Of a DNA stretch of 64,000 nucleotides, positions 39,632 to 47,853 are shown one piece after another; position 1 is the first letter of the stretch; every line of letters starts with the position of its first letter. Both the position numbers and the translations under genes were made by a program. This stretch comes from Micromonospora purpureochromogenes. GTDB lineage: Bacteria; Actinomycetota; Actinomycetes; Mycobacteriales; Micromonosporaceae. The notes beneath the pieces were generated by a model. It saw only the letters and a list, made by a program, of their open reading frames with translations. It searched no databases and was not told the origin of the DNA. Location: contig NZ_LT607410.1 in the NCBI RefSeq assembly GCF_900091515.1, forward strand, positions 2,356,001 to 2,420,000, given 5' to 3'.

Positions 39632-41256
39632 AGCGCCGAAAGTTTGACGTAGCAGCGGTGCCGGGCAAGACCGCCGAGGCGCTGGACGCCCGGTTCCAGG
39701 CGGCCACCCCGCTGCGCAAGCTGCTCAACAAGGTCTTCCCGGACCACTGGTCCTTCCTGCTCGGCGAGATCGCGCTCTTCTCGTTCGTCGTGCTGCTGCT
39801 GACCGGTGTCTTCCTGACCTTCTTCTTCGAGCCGGCAATGACCGAGGTGGTCTACGACGGCAGCTACGCCCCGCTGCGGGGCACGCCGATGTCGGCCGCG
39901 TACGCCTCCAGCCTGGACCTGTCGTTCGACGTCCGGGGCGGTCTGATCATGCGGCAGATGCACCACTGGGCGGCGCTGCTGTTCATGGCCTCGATCGTCG
40001 TGCACATGCTGCGGGTCTTCTTCACCGGTGCGTTCCGCAAGCCGCGTGAGACGAACTGGATCATCGGCTCGCTGCTGTTCTGGGTCGGCTTCCTGGCCGG
40101 CTTCACCGGCTACTCGCTGCCGGACGACGGCCTCTCCGGCACCGGTCTGCGGATCGCCTCGGCCATCATGCTGTCGATCCCGGTGATCGGCTCCTGGGTC
40201 ACCTCGTCGATCTTCGGCGGGGAGTTCCCGGGCGAGATCATCATCAGCCGCTTCTTCATCGCCCACGTGCTGCTGATCCCGGGTCTGCTGGTGGCGCTGA
40301 TCAGCGTCCACCTGGGCCTGGTGTTCAAGCAGAAGCACACCCAGTGGTCCGGCCCCGGCCGGACCAACGAGAACGTGGTCGGCGAGCGGATGTTCCCGCG
40401 CTACGCGCTCAAGCAGGGCGGCTTCTTCATGGTCGTCTTCGGCGTGATCGCGCTGATGGGTGGCCTCTTCCAGATCAACCCGATCTGGTACTTCGGCCCG
40501 TACGAGGCGTGGGTGGTCTCGGCCGCCAGCCAGCCCGACTGGTACGTCATGTTCCTCGACGGCTCGACGCGACTCATGCCGGCCTGGGAAATCACCATCC
40601 CGCTCGGCGACGGGTACGTCATCCCGCCGCTGTTCTGGCCGACGGTCGTGCTGCCGGGCATCCTGGTCGCGATCTCCCTGTTCTACCCGTTCATGGAGGC
40701 GCGGCACCTCAAGGACCGCAAGCACCACAACCTGCTCCAGCGGCCCCGGGACGTGCCGGCCCGGACCGCGGCGGGCGCCATGGCGGTGGCGTTCTTCGTG
40801 GTGCTGACCCTCTCCGGCGCCAACGACGTGATCGCGGACAAGTTCCAGATCAGCCTCAACGCGATGACCTGGGCGGGCCGGATCGGCCTGCTGGTGGCGC
40901 CGCCGCTGGCGTACTACCTGGCGTACCGGCTCTGCCTCGGTCTCCAGCAGCACGACCGGGAGGTGCTGGCCCACGGGGTGGAGACCGGCATCATCCGGCG
41001 CCTGCCCGACGGCCGGTTCGTCGAGGTCCACCAGCCGCTCACCGCGGCCGACGGCCACGACGGGCACGGCGAGCTGGACTACGTCGGCTGGGTGGTGCCG
41101 AAGAAGATGAACCGGCTCGGGGCTCTCGGCCCGGCCATCCGGGGCTTCTTCTACCCGATCGAGAAGCCGGCCGAGGCGCCGGTCTCGCCGGGGCACCCGC
41201 CGGTCGAGCCCCGCCCCGAGCGGGAGGAGATCGGCAGCGGCGAGAGCCGTCGCTGA
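39628..41256 (+). CDS. qcrB: Cytochrome b subunit of bc1 complex
   Basis: Quinol-oxidising diheme b subunit, 542 aa. Heme-ligating histidine pairs are in MHHWAALLFMASIVVHMLR and AHVLLIPGLLVALISVHLG; the Qo-site motif is PDWY (SQPDWYVMFLDG) instead of PEWY, as known for actinobacteria, whose QcrB is the target of Q203/telacebec in mycobacteria. After the last helix a ~120-residue cytoplasmic extension (QQHDREVLAHGVETGIIRRLPDGRFVEVHQP...) is present, another actinobacterial trait. The ATG overlaps the qcrA stop (ATGA). A strong hairpin 15 nt downstream ends the operon. Confidence 0.97.
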   Translation: MKRRKFDVAAVPGKTAEALDARFQAATPLRKLLNKVFPDHWSFLLGEIALFSFVVLLLTGVFLTFFFEPAMTEVVYDGSYAPLRGTPMSAAYASSLDLSFDVRGGLIMRQMHHWAALLFMASIVVHMLRVFFTGAFRKPRETNWIIGSLLFWVGFLAGFTGYSLPDDGLSGTGLRIASAIMLSIPVIGSWVTSSIFGGEFPGEIIISRFFIAHVLLIPGLLVALISVHLGLVFKQKHTQWSGPGRTNENVVGERMFPRYALKQGGFFMVVFGVIALMGGLFQINPIWYFGPYEAWVVSAASQPDWYVMFLDGSTRLMPAWEITIPLGDGYVIPPLFWPTVVLPGILVAISLFYPFMEARHLKDRKHHNLLQRPRDVPARTAAGAMAVAFFVVLTLSGANDVIADKFQISLNAMTWAGRIGLLVAPPLAYYLAYRLCLGLQQHDREVLAHGVETGIIRRLPDGRFVEVHQPLTAADGHDGHGELDYVGWVVPKKMNRLGALGPAIRGFFYPIEKPAEAPVSPGHPPVEPRPEREEIGSGESRR

Positions 41257-41270
41257 CGACGTACCTGACC

Positions 41271-41304
41271 GTGGCGCCCGCCGGAGTTCTCCGGCGGGCG
41301 CCAC
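41271..41304 (+). terminator. Terminator of ctaE-qcrCAB operon
   Basis: Perfect 15-bp stem (41271-41285 and 41290-41304, GTGGCGCCCGCCGGA) closing a GTTC loop, 15 nt after qcrB. Confidence 0.8.
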
Positions 41305-41396
41305 GTCCATTTCCGCGGCGTTCGTCCGGGTCCGCCCTGCCCACCGCGCAACCCGCCCACTGACGGGTGGAAACGCAGGAATAACCCCCGCCAGCC

Positions 41397-41402
41397 GGGT
41401 AT
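41397..41402 (+). promoter_or_regulatory. Candidate stress-sigma-like -10 (GGGTAT) before DUF4142 gene
   Basis: GGGTAT lies 34 nt before the ATG at 41436. GGGTAT/C is the -10 of SigF/SigB-class stress promoters in mycobacteria and streptomycetes. The expected GTTT-like -35 is not clearly present (GGAATAAC sits ~14-19 nt upstream), so this is tentative. Confidence 0.3.
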
Positions 41403-41435
41403 CCGTGCGGTCCAACGTCAACGGGGAGGGAAAAC

Positions 41436-42104
41436 ATGTTGGGAATCAAACGCCTCGGCCTGCTGGCCGCGCTGGTGCTGGTCGGTCTGGCGCCTGCCGC
41501 GGCCGCGCAGGCCGCGGCACAGCCGTCGACGCAGGACAGCCAGTATCTGCAGGCGGTGCACCAGTCCAACCTGTTCGAGATCAAGGCTGGTGACCTGGCC
41601 CGGGACAAGGGTCAGAACCAGGAGGTCAAGCGGCTCGGCGAGATGTTCAAGACCGACCACACCCAGCTGGACCAGTCGGTCCAGCAGACCGCTTCCCAGT
41701 TGGGTGTGCAGCTGCCGGGTGAGCCGACTGCCGACCAGCGGCAGATCCTCGACCGGCTGAACAACGCCAGGGGCGAGGAGTTCGACCGGCAGTGGGTGAC
41801 CGCGCAGCTCGCCGCGCACCTTCAGGCGATCCAGGCCACCCAGACCGAGATCTCGCAGGGTCAGGAGCAGTCGGTGATCCAGTTGGCGCAGACAACGCTG
41901 CCGGTGCTCCAGGCGCACTACGACGAGCTGGTGAACCTCGCGCAGCAGCTGGGCATCCCGGTGCCGGAGGCGAGCGCCACCGGCACGCCCAGCCCGAGCG
42001 GCACCACCACGCCGGCCCCGGGCGGCACCACCGAATCACCGGCCCCGGGCGGCACCGAGTCGCCGGGTGGCACCACTGAGACGCCGGCTCCGGGCACCAG
42101 CTGA
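41436..42104 (+). CDS. Secreted DUF4142-domain protein
   Basis: An exported 222-aa protein: signal peptide MLGIKRLGLLAALVLVGLAP with AAAAQA cleavage-like residues, then a ferritin-like-looking four-helix DUF4142 domain (QYLQAVHQSNLFEIKAGDLARD, EVKRLGEMFKTDHTQLDQSV, QLAAHLQAIQATQTEIS, VLQAHYDELVNLAQQLGIP), ending in a Gly/Ser/Thr/Pro-rich tail of ESPAPGGT-like repeats. The helical domain is that of the former DUF305-like predicted outer-membrane or periplasmic family; function unproven, possibly metal or stress related. GGGGAGGG precedes the ATG. It sits alone between two terminators. Confidence 0.85.
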   Translation: MLGIKRLGLLAALVLVGLAPAAAAQAAAQPSTQDSQYLQAVHQSNLFEIKAGDLARDKGQNQEVKRLGEMFKTDHTQLDQSVQQTASQLGVQLPGEPTADQRQILDRLNNARGEEFDRQWVTAQLAAHLQAIQATQTEISQGQEQSVIQLAQTTLPVLQAHYDELVNLAQQLGIPVPEASATGTPSPSGTTTPAPGGTTESPAPGGTESPGGTTETPAPGTS

Positions 42105-42121
42105 CGTCACCGCACGGCCGA

Positions 42122-42159
42122 CGGTGGCCGGTCCGCCCTCCGGGGTGGGCCGGCCACCG
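42122..42159. terminator. Bidirectional terminator between DUF4142 and Lrp-domain genes
   Basis: 10-bp perfect outer stem (42122-42131 and 42150-42159, CGGTGGCCGG) extended inward by ~7 further pairs including G-U, in a 67-bp convergent gap. Confidence 0.65.
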
Positions 42160-42171
42160 CGCGTTCACCGG

Positions 42172-42459
42172 TCAGTCGGCGCCGGCCAGCCCGATCGCGA
42201 ACGCCTCCTCCAGGTCGTGCTGGGAGTACGCCCGGAACGCGATGTGCGACTCGGTGTTGAGCACGCCGGGCACCTTGGAGATGCTGCCGGCGATGACCTG
42301 GGCGATCTGCTCGAACTCCCGGACCCGGACCATGGCGATCAGGTCGACGTGCCCGGCCACCGAGTAGACCTCGCTGACGCCGGGCAGATTGGCCAGGGTC
42401 TCGGCCACCTCGGGAATCGAGTCGGTGGCGCAGTCGATCAGGACGATCGCGGTGATCAC
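42172..42459 (-). CDS. Stand-alone Lrp/AsnC ligand-binding (RAM) domain protein
   Basis: A 95-aa protein equal to the C-terminal RAM/ACT-like domain of Lrp/AsnC regulators without the DNA-binding helix-turn-helix: ITAIVLIDCATDSIPEVAETLANLPGV, VYSVAGHVDLIAMVRVREFEQIAQVIAGSI, KVPGVLNTESHIAFRAYSQ. Such SARD proteins oligomerise and bind amino acids; they may modulate full-length Lrp proteins. The GTG at 42457-42459 has GGAGAA 8 nt upstream. M. tuberculosis has a similar small gene near trpD (recollection). Confidence 0.9.
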   Translation of the reverse strand: MITAIVLIDCATDSIPEVAETLANLPGVSEVYSVAGHVDLIAMVRVREFEQIAQVIAGSISKVPGVLNTESHIAFRAYSQHDLEEAFAIGLAGAD

Positions 42460-42540
42460 TGGACGCTTCTCCGTTCGTCGACGTCGTGGCTCATGCTAGA
42501 TGTTCGCCGGCCGGCGCAGGACCGGTCCGGCGCGGGCCAC

Positions 42541-43440
42541 TCAGCCCGCCGGCACGGTCAGCGCGTCGCCGGCCCGGATCACGTCGCACAGCCGTTCGCC
42601 CTCGTCGACGAGGGCGCCGGGCCAGACCACCACCCGCTCGACGTCGCCGCGGACCACCGCGCCCGCCCCGACCACCGCGCGGCGTACCCGGCCGGTCACG
42701 ACGGCGCCGGGATCGACCAGTTCGCCGTCGCCGGCGGCGTGCAGGTTGGCCGCCAGGTAGTCGGCCGGGGTGCCGGTGTCGTAGAACGTGCCGGGGTACG
42801 CCACCACCTCCAGCGCGCCGGCCGCCTCCGCCGGCCGCCACACCGCCCGGACCAGGTCGCCGAAGGTCGCCGGCAGCTCCCGGACCAGCCGCCAGGGCAG
42901 CAGGGAGAACCCGGTGAACCGGTGCCCGTCGAACGTGCCGGGGGCCGCCGGGTCCGCGGCGGGCTGACCGAGCAGGCGTACGCTCCGCCCGTCCCAGCCG
43001 TCGAGCAGCGCGGCGACGTCCGGCCCGCGGGCGGCTGCCGGATCGGCGAGGTACGCGTCGGCGTTGCCGACGAGCACGCCGCGCCCGGCGATCCAGTCCC
43101 GCAGGTTGCCCACGCCCCCGGCGGTGCCCAGCGGGTCGCCCGGCTCGACGGAGAGGTGGGCCCGGGCGCCGACGTGGGTGACCACCTGGTCGGCGAGGTA
43201 GCTGGCGTTGACCGCGACCGTCGCCGGACCGGTCAGGCCCAGGCCGCCGAGCCGGGCCAGCGCGCGGTCCAGCAGCGGCACGTTGCCGACCGGGCAGAGC
43301 GCCTTGGGCACCCCCTCGGTGAGCGGCCGCAGCCGGGTCCCCTCGCCGGCGGCGAGCAGCACCGCGCAGATCCCCGCCGGCGGCACCGGCGCCGGGTCGG
43401 CGGCCGGCCGGGGCGACGGCCGGTCGGGGATCGTGGTCAC
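42541..43440 (-). CDS. Sugar-phosphate nucleotidyltransferase (NTP_transferase family)
   Basis: Mannose-1-phosphate guanylyltransferase/glucose-1-phosphate thymidylyltransferase-like enzyme, 299 aa. The nucleotide-binding signature AVLLAAGEGTRLRPLTEGVPKALCPVGNVPLLDRAL is clear in pieces (LAAGEGTRLRPLT, PKALCPVGN), with GTAGGVGNLRDWI and VLVGNADAYLAD (metal Asp) and EVVAYPGTFYDTGTPADYL. A short left-handed beta-helix-like C terminus follows (VVTGRVRRAVVGAGAVVRGDVERVVV in parts). The substrate sugar is not determined. GTG at 43438-43440 overlaps the upstream NUDIX stop (GTGA). Confidence 0.88.
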   Translation of the reverse strand: MTTIPDRPSPRPAADPAPVPPAGICAVLLAAGEGTRLRPLTEGVPKALCPVGNVPLLDRALARLGGLGLTGPATVAVNASYLADQVVTHVGARAHLSVEPGDPLGTAGGVGNLRDWIAGRGVLVGNADAYLADPAAARGPDVAALLDGWDGRSVRLLGQPAADPAAPGTFDGHRFTGFSLLPWRLVRELPATFGDLVRAVWRPAEAAGALEVVAYPGTFYDTGTPADYLAANLHAAGDGELVDPGAVVTGRVRRAVVGAGAVVRGDVERVVVWPGALVDEGERLCDVIRAGDALTVPAG

Positions 43441-43973
43441 GCCGCTCGGCCGGTGGGCGGGAGCTGCCCGGCCAGCGGCCCGATGCCGTAGTGGCCGAGC
43501 AGGAAGGCGGTGGCCCGGCTGAGCCGGGGCAGGTCGTCCAGCGCGTGCCAGGCGGCCTCGTAGACCTCGGCGCCGTCCACCGTCAGCTCGGTGGTCGACG
43601 CCGGCACCTCCGCCTCGAAGACCATGTCGACCCAGCCCTTGGCGTGCACCAGGGCGTTCGGGACGGCCGGGCGGAGCCGGTCGGGGGAGAGCCGGATGCC
43701 CGACTCCTCGTACAGCTCGCGGGCGGCGCCGACGACCGGGGCCTCGGCGCGCTGGAGCAGGCCGGCGGGGAGCGTCCAGCTGTACCCGGGCGGTTGGCGC
43801 AGCAGCAGGAGCCGGCCGGTCCCCTCGGCCTCGCTGTCCCGGACCAGGGTGACCGCGCCGACGACGTACTTCGGCACGGCGAGCCGGACCAGACGGCGGC
43901 GCATCCCCACCGGAAGGCGGTAGAAGACCTTGTAGGCGACGGCCCGGCCGGTGGCGCGCGAGCGGGGGATCAT
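43437..43973 (-). CDS. NUDIX hydrolase
   Basis: A 178-aa Nudix pyrophosphatase. The box GX5EX7REUXEEXGU is intact at residues 71-93 (GLLQRAE...RELYEESGI). An N-terminal amphipathic basic segment (YKVFYRLPVGMRRRLVRLAVPKYVVGAV) precedes it, a variant seen in actinobacterial Nudix proteins coupled to nucleotidyltransferases. Substrate unknown; because the next gene makes a nucleotide sugar and is coupled by GTGA, housecleaning of nucleotide sugars is a reasonable inference. Confidence 0.9.
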   Translation of the reverse strand: MIPRSRATGRAVAYKVFYRLPVGMRRRLVRLAVPKYVVGAVTLVRDSEAEGTGRLLLLRQPPGYSWTLPAGLLQRAEAPVVGAARELYEESGIRLSPDRLRPAVPNALVHAKGWVDMVFEAEVPASTTELTVDGAEVYEAAWHALDDLPRLSRATAFLLGHYGIGPLAGQLPPTGRAA

Positions 43974-44052
43974 GACTCCAGGCTAGGCCCTCGGCCCCCC
44001 ACCCGCCCCCCGGCCCCACCACCCGCGCGGGGACGGTCGGACCGGGTAGGGA

Positions 44053-45840
44053 TCACTGGCGGTGGTCGACCAGGTCGATGAGCTGCCGGACGACGGCGTC
44101 GGGCTCGACCGTCCGGTCGAAGACCGCCACCAGCAGGGTCTCCAGGTCGGGGTAGCCGAGCTCCTCGGAGAGCCGCAGCAGGGGCAGGTCACTGGCCAGC
44201 CCCCGGTCGTGCTTGCGCAGCGCCAGCCCGATGGTCGCCCGGCCGAGGCGTACCTTGTCGGCGATCGAGATGCCCGGCTCGGTGTGCTCGGCGAACCAGC
44301 GGCTGATCTGCATCTGCGCGTGCGGCGACTTGACGAAGCCGAGCCACTCGCGCCGCGGCCCGCGTGGCGCCGAGTCGGCCTCGAAGCCGCTCTCCGCGTC
44401 GTTCTCCGTGAAGATCTCCACCACGTCGCCCTCGTCCAGTTCGGACGAGAGCGGCGCCAAGCGGCCGTTGATCCGGGCGGCCAGGCAGTGGTCACCCCAC
44501 TCGGTGCCCAGCTCGTACGCCAGGTCAACCGGGGTGGCCCCGGCCGGGAGCACGACCTGCCGGCCGTCGGCGACCACCTGGATCTGGGTCTCGGCCAGGT
44601 CGCAGCGCAGCGACTGGAGGAACTGGGCCGGGTCGGGGGCCTCCTGCTCCCAGTCCAGCACCCGTCGCAGCCAGCCCAGCTGCTTGGCCTGGGCCGCCTC
44701 GCCGGAGGAGCGGGGGAAGCGGAAGTCGGCGGCGACGCCGTACTCGGCGGAGCGGTGCATCTCGCGGGTGCGGATCAGCACCTCGACGGTGCGGTCCTGC
44801 GGGCCGCAGACGCTGGTGTGCAGCGACCGGTAGAGGTTGTTCTTCGGGGAGGCGATGAAGTCCTTGAAGCGGCCGGGGACGGGCCGCCAGCGCCCGTGCA
44901 CCGCGCCGAGCGCGGCGTAGCAGTCGGTGGCCGGGCCGTCCACCACGATCACGATCCGGGGCAGGTCGAACGGGGCGGTGTGGCCACCGGCGACGGTGTC
45001 CTTCCAGATCGAGTAGAGGTGCCGGGGTCGCGGGCTCACCTCGGCGTCGACCCGGCTGCGGCGCAGCGCCGTCCTGGTCTGGGCGACCACGTCGTCCAGG
45101 TAGGCGTCCCAGCCGGGCCGGTCGTGCACGTGCCGGGCGATCCGGGCGTGCTCCTCGGGATGCAGGTGCAGCAGCACCACGTCGTCCAGCTCGCGTTTGA
45201 GGGTCTGGATGCCCAGCCGGTCGCAGAGCGGGACGAGCACCTCCTGGGTCTTGCGGGCGATCCGCTCGCGGGACGCCGCCGAACGTACGCCGAGGGTATG
45301 CATGTTGTGCAGCCGGTCGGCCAGCTTGATGATCAGCACCCGGACGTCCTTGCCCGCCGCGATGATCATTTTGCGGATCGTCTCCGCCTCGGCGGCCTTG
45401 CCGTAGAACTCCTTGTCGAACTTGGTCACCCCGTCGACCAGGTGGGCCACCGCGCGGCCGAAGTCCTCACAGAGCGCCTGGAGCGTGTAGCGGGTGTCCT
45501 CCACCGTGTCGTGCAGCAGCGCCGCCACCAGGGTGGTGGTGTCCATGCCGAGGTCGGCGCAGATCTGGGCGACCGCCAGCGGGTGGGTGATGTACGGCTC
45601 GCCGCTCTTGCGGAACTGGCCGCGGTGCATGTTCTCCGCGATCGTGTACGCCCGGCGCAGCACCGACGTCTCGGCACTGGCGTGAATGCCCCGGTGGGTG
45701 CGGACCAGGTGGTTGACCGGGTCGGCGTCGTTGGTCGGCCAGGTGAGCAGGGACCGCAGCCGGCGGGCCAGTGGCAGCTCCCCGGGCTGGGTCGGGAGCG
45801 CGCCCCCCAGGGCGGCGCCGTGTCCGGCGTCGACGTCCAC
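44053..45840 (-). CDS. Rel/SpoT-family (p)ppGpp enzyme, short paralogue without ACT domain
   Basis: A 595-aa RSH protein. The N-terminal HD hydrolase is intact: ITHPLAVAQICADLGMD, AALLHDTVEDT, LVDGVTK and KLADRLHNMHTL. The synthetase domain is recognisable (HLYSIWKDTV, HGRWRPVPGRFKDFIASPK, LYRSLHTSVCGP, IRTREMHRSAEYGVAADF), but the canonical GRPKHxYSI reads PRPRHLYSI, NGYQSLHT reads NLYRSLHT, and the D-L-x-A-x-R strand is altered. A TGS domain follows (VLPAGATPVDLAYELGTEWGDH). The C-terminal ACT domain of full-length Rel is missing; ~85 residues end the protein instead. GTG at 45838-45840 is chosen because GGAGG lies 8 nt upstream; 45849 would be too close to it. Likely a hydrolase-biased second RSH enzyme. 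Confidence 0.88.
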   Translation of the reverse strand: MDVDAGHGAALGGALPTQPGELPLARRLRSLLTWPTNDADPVNHLVRTHRGIHASAETSVLRRAYTIAENMHRGQFRKSGEPYITHPLAVAQICADLGMDTTTLVAALLHDTVEDTRYTLQALCEDFGRAVAHLVDGVTKFDKEFYGKAAEAETIRKMIIAAGKDVRVLIIKLADRLHNMHTLGVRSAASRERIARKTQEVLVPLCDRLGIQTLKRELDDVVLLHLHPEEHARIARHVHDRPGWDAYLDDVVAQTRTALRRSRVDAEVSPRPRHLYSIWKDTVAGGHTAPFDLPRIVIVVDGPATDCYAALGAVHGRWRPVPGRFKDFIASPKNNLYRSLHTSVCGPQDRTVEVLIRTREMHRSAEYGVAADFRFPRSSGEAAQAKQLGWLRRVLDWEQEAPDPAQFLQSLRCDLAETQIQVVADGRQVVLPAGATPVDLAYELGTEWGDHCLAARINGRLAPLSSELDEGDVVEIFTENDAESGFEADSAPRGPRREWLGFVKSPHAQMQISRWFAEHTEPGISIADKVRLGRATIGLALRKHDRGLASDLPLLRLSEELGYPDLETLLVAVFDRTVEPDAVVRQLIDLVDHRQ

Positions 45841-45968
45841 GAGGGACACCTCCTCACCCCGGCTCCGCGATCACCATCTCTGGTAACCGGAAGCAGGCCC
45901 ACGAAACGGGCAGGACTGCACTCCCTTAACAGCCTAAGTCAGTCACCGTCGTCCGATCGGTCACTTGC

Positions 45969-47726
45969 TCATGAGCGTTCGGTCGAGAGTTGGTGGGATC
46001 CGCCGTTCTCGGCCTTGGTCAGCAGGTCGCGGAAGCGGGCCGCGCCGGATACCGGCGAGGACCACTCGGAGGACATCTCCACCAGCCGGGTCTCCGGTCG
46101 CTCCAACCAGGACAGGATGCGTTCGGTCTCCTCCGCGGAGGCGCGCGGCACCGGCCCGTGGCCCGGCTCCACCGTCTCGGCGGTGGCCCGGATCGCGGTG
46201 ATGGTCGGTCGAGGGTGGACCCCCGGCGGGGAGACCCCCGCCCCGGCGAGCCGGCCGTGCCGGACCAGCGCCAGCTCCCAGCCGCCGCCGGGGGCACGCC
46301 GGGCGGCGGTCAGCTCGGCGATCCGGGTCAGCCCGGCCAGCCGCTGCATCCGTACGCTCGCCCGCAGCACCGCCGCCAGCCGGGAGCGCACCACCGCGGC
46401 CTCCTCGTAGCGCTGGCCCGCCGACAGCGTCTCGATCCGGGCGAGCAGGGCGTCGACCACCACCTGCGGGTCGCTGGCCGTCGCCGTACGGAACGGGGCG
46501 GCGGCGCGGTGGTCGTACTCCTCCGGGGTGATCCGGTGCTCGCAGGGCGCCGGGCAGCGACCCAGCTCGGCCAGCGCGCAGGCCGGCGTGACCGTGCGCA
46601 GCGAGAGCCGGTGGGTGCACTGGCGCAGCGGGACGGCGTCGTGGAAACCGGCGGCGGCCAGCTCGGCGGCCTGCTTGGAGCGGAACGGACCCAGGTAGGC
46701 GGTGTCGCCGGGGGCGAGGCTGCGCACCACCGACAGTCGCGGATAGGGACCGTCGGTCAACTTGAGCCAGACCATCCGCTCCGGGAACTTGGAGCGCCGG
46801 TTGTACGGCGGGGCGTGCGCCGCGATCAGCCGCAGCTCCCGGACCTCGGCCTCCAGCGGGTGGGCGCACTCGACCGCCTCCACCCGCTCGGCGGCGGCCA
46901 GCATCTCCGAGATCCGGGCCCGCTTCTCCGCCGCGGTGAAGTAGCTGCGCACCCGGGTGGCGATGTCGCCGGAGGTGCCGACGTAGAGCGGCCGGTCGTC
47001 GGCGGCCCGGAAGATGTAGACCCCGGGCACCTTGGGCAGGCCCTCGGCGAGGTGCCGCTTGCGGCGCTGGGTGGGGGTGACCGCGCGGGCGAACTCGATG
47101 GCCTCGCCGACCGTGTCCACCCGGTGCCCGCCCAGCCGCCCGATCAGCCCGTGCAGCACGTCGACGGTGGCCTTGGCGTCGTCCAGCGCGCGGTGGGTGG
47201 GCTGGGTGGCGGTGCGGAAGTAGGCGGCGAGGGTGCCGAGCTTGCGGTTGGGCACCTCGTCGCGGGTGAGCACCCGGCGGGCCAGGGCGGCGGTGTCGAG
47301 CACCCGCGGGTTGGGCCAGCGGTAGCCGTGCTTCGCGCAGGCCGCCTTCAGGAAGCCCACGTCGTAGGGGGCGTTGTGGGCGACCAGCACGGCGTCGGCG
47401 ATGAACTCCAAAAAGCTCGGCAGCACCTGCTCGATCGGCGGGGCCGGGATCAGCATGGCCTGGGTGATGCCGGTCAGCACGGTGATGAACGGCGGGATCG
47501 GCACCCCGGGGTTGACCAGGGTGGCCAGCACGCCCAGCTCCTCGCCGCCGCGCACCTTGACCGCGCCGATCTCGGTGATGCCGCCGCCGTCCGGGGCGCC
47601 GCCCGTCGTCTCCAGGTCGACCACCACGAAGGTCGTCGCGTAGAGCGGCAGCGCCGGGTCCACCCCGCCGCCCGCTGTCGGATCCAGACCGGCCAGCGTC
47701 TGCTGGACGTACTCGCCAGGTGCCAC
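45969..47726 (-). CDS. DnaQ-like DEDD exonuclease fused to UvrC-like GIY-YIG nuclease
   Basis: A 585-aa two-nuclease fusion. Residues ~30-200 are a DEDDh exonuclease: VVVDLETTG (Asp37/Glu39), VAHNAPYDVGFL and HRALDDAKAT. Residues ~220-300 form a UvrC/Cho-type GIY-YIG domain: PGVYIFRAADDRPLYVGTSGDIATRVRSYF in parts, EVRELRLIAAHAPPYNRR. A UVR-like helical hairpin follows (LSAGQRYEEAAVVRSRLAAVL). The RNase H-like C-terminal half and HhH of real UvrC are absent, as in Cho. Rv2191 of M. tuberculosis has this architecture near trpD (recollection). It probably acts in DNA repair incision. GTG at 47724-47726 is one choice; 47756 is another, neither with a good ribosome site. Confidence 0.9.
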   Translation of the reverse strand: MAPGEYVQQTLAGLDPTAGGGVDPALPLYATTFVVVDLETTGGAPDGGGITEIGAVKVRGGEELGVLATLVNPGVPIPPFITVLTGITQAMLIPAPPIEQVLPSFLEFIADAVLVAHNAPYDVGFLKAACAKHGYRWPNPRVLDTAALARRVLTRDEVPNRKLGTLAAYFRTATQPTHRALDDAKATVDVLHGLIGRLGGHRVDTVGEAIEFARAVTPTQRRKRHLAEGLPKVPGVYIFRAADDRPLYVGTSGDIATRVRSYFTAAEKRARISEMLAAAERVEAVECAHPLEAEVRELRLIAAHAPPYNRRSKFPERMVWLKLTDGPYPRLSVVRSLAPGDTAYLGPFRSKQAAELAAAGFHDAVPLRQCTHRLSLRTVTPACALAELGRCPAPCEHRITPEEYDHRAAAPFRTATASDPQVVVDALLARIETLSAGQRYEEAAVVRSRLAAVLRASVRMQRLAGLTRIAELTAARRAPGGGWELALVRHGRLAGAGVSPPGVHPRPTITAIRATAETVEPGHGPVPRASAEETERILSWLERPETRLVEMSSEWSSPVSGAARFRDLLTKAENGGSHQLSTERS

Positions 47727-47791
47727 GCGCGGCAGGCTAGCGGCCCGGTCCGACACTCCCGTCGCAGCGGTCCCAGCGGTCACCGCCGGTC

Positions 47792-47797
47792 TAGGAT
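47792..47797 (+). promoter_or_regulatory. Candidate -10 for NYN protein gene
   Basis: TAGGAT (TANNNT) 56 nt before the ATG at 47854, in the spacer divergent from the exonuclease fusion gene. Confidence 0.35.
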
Positions 47798-47853
47798 GAG
47801 AGATCGGCTCACTCACCCGGCGGTGGGCCCGGTCGCGGTGGGAGACTTGCCCC

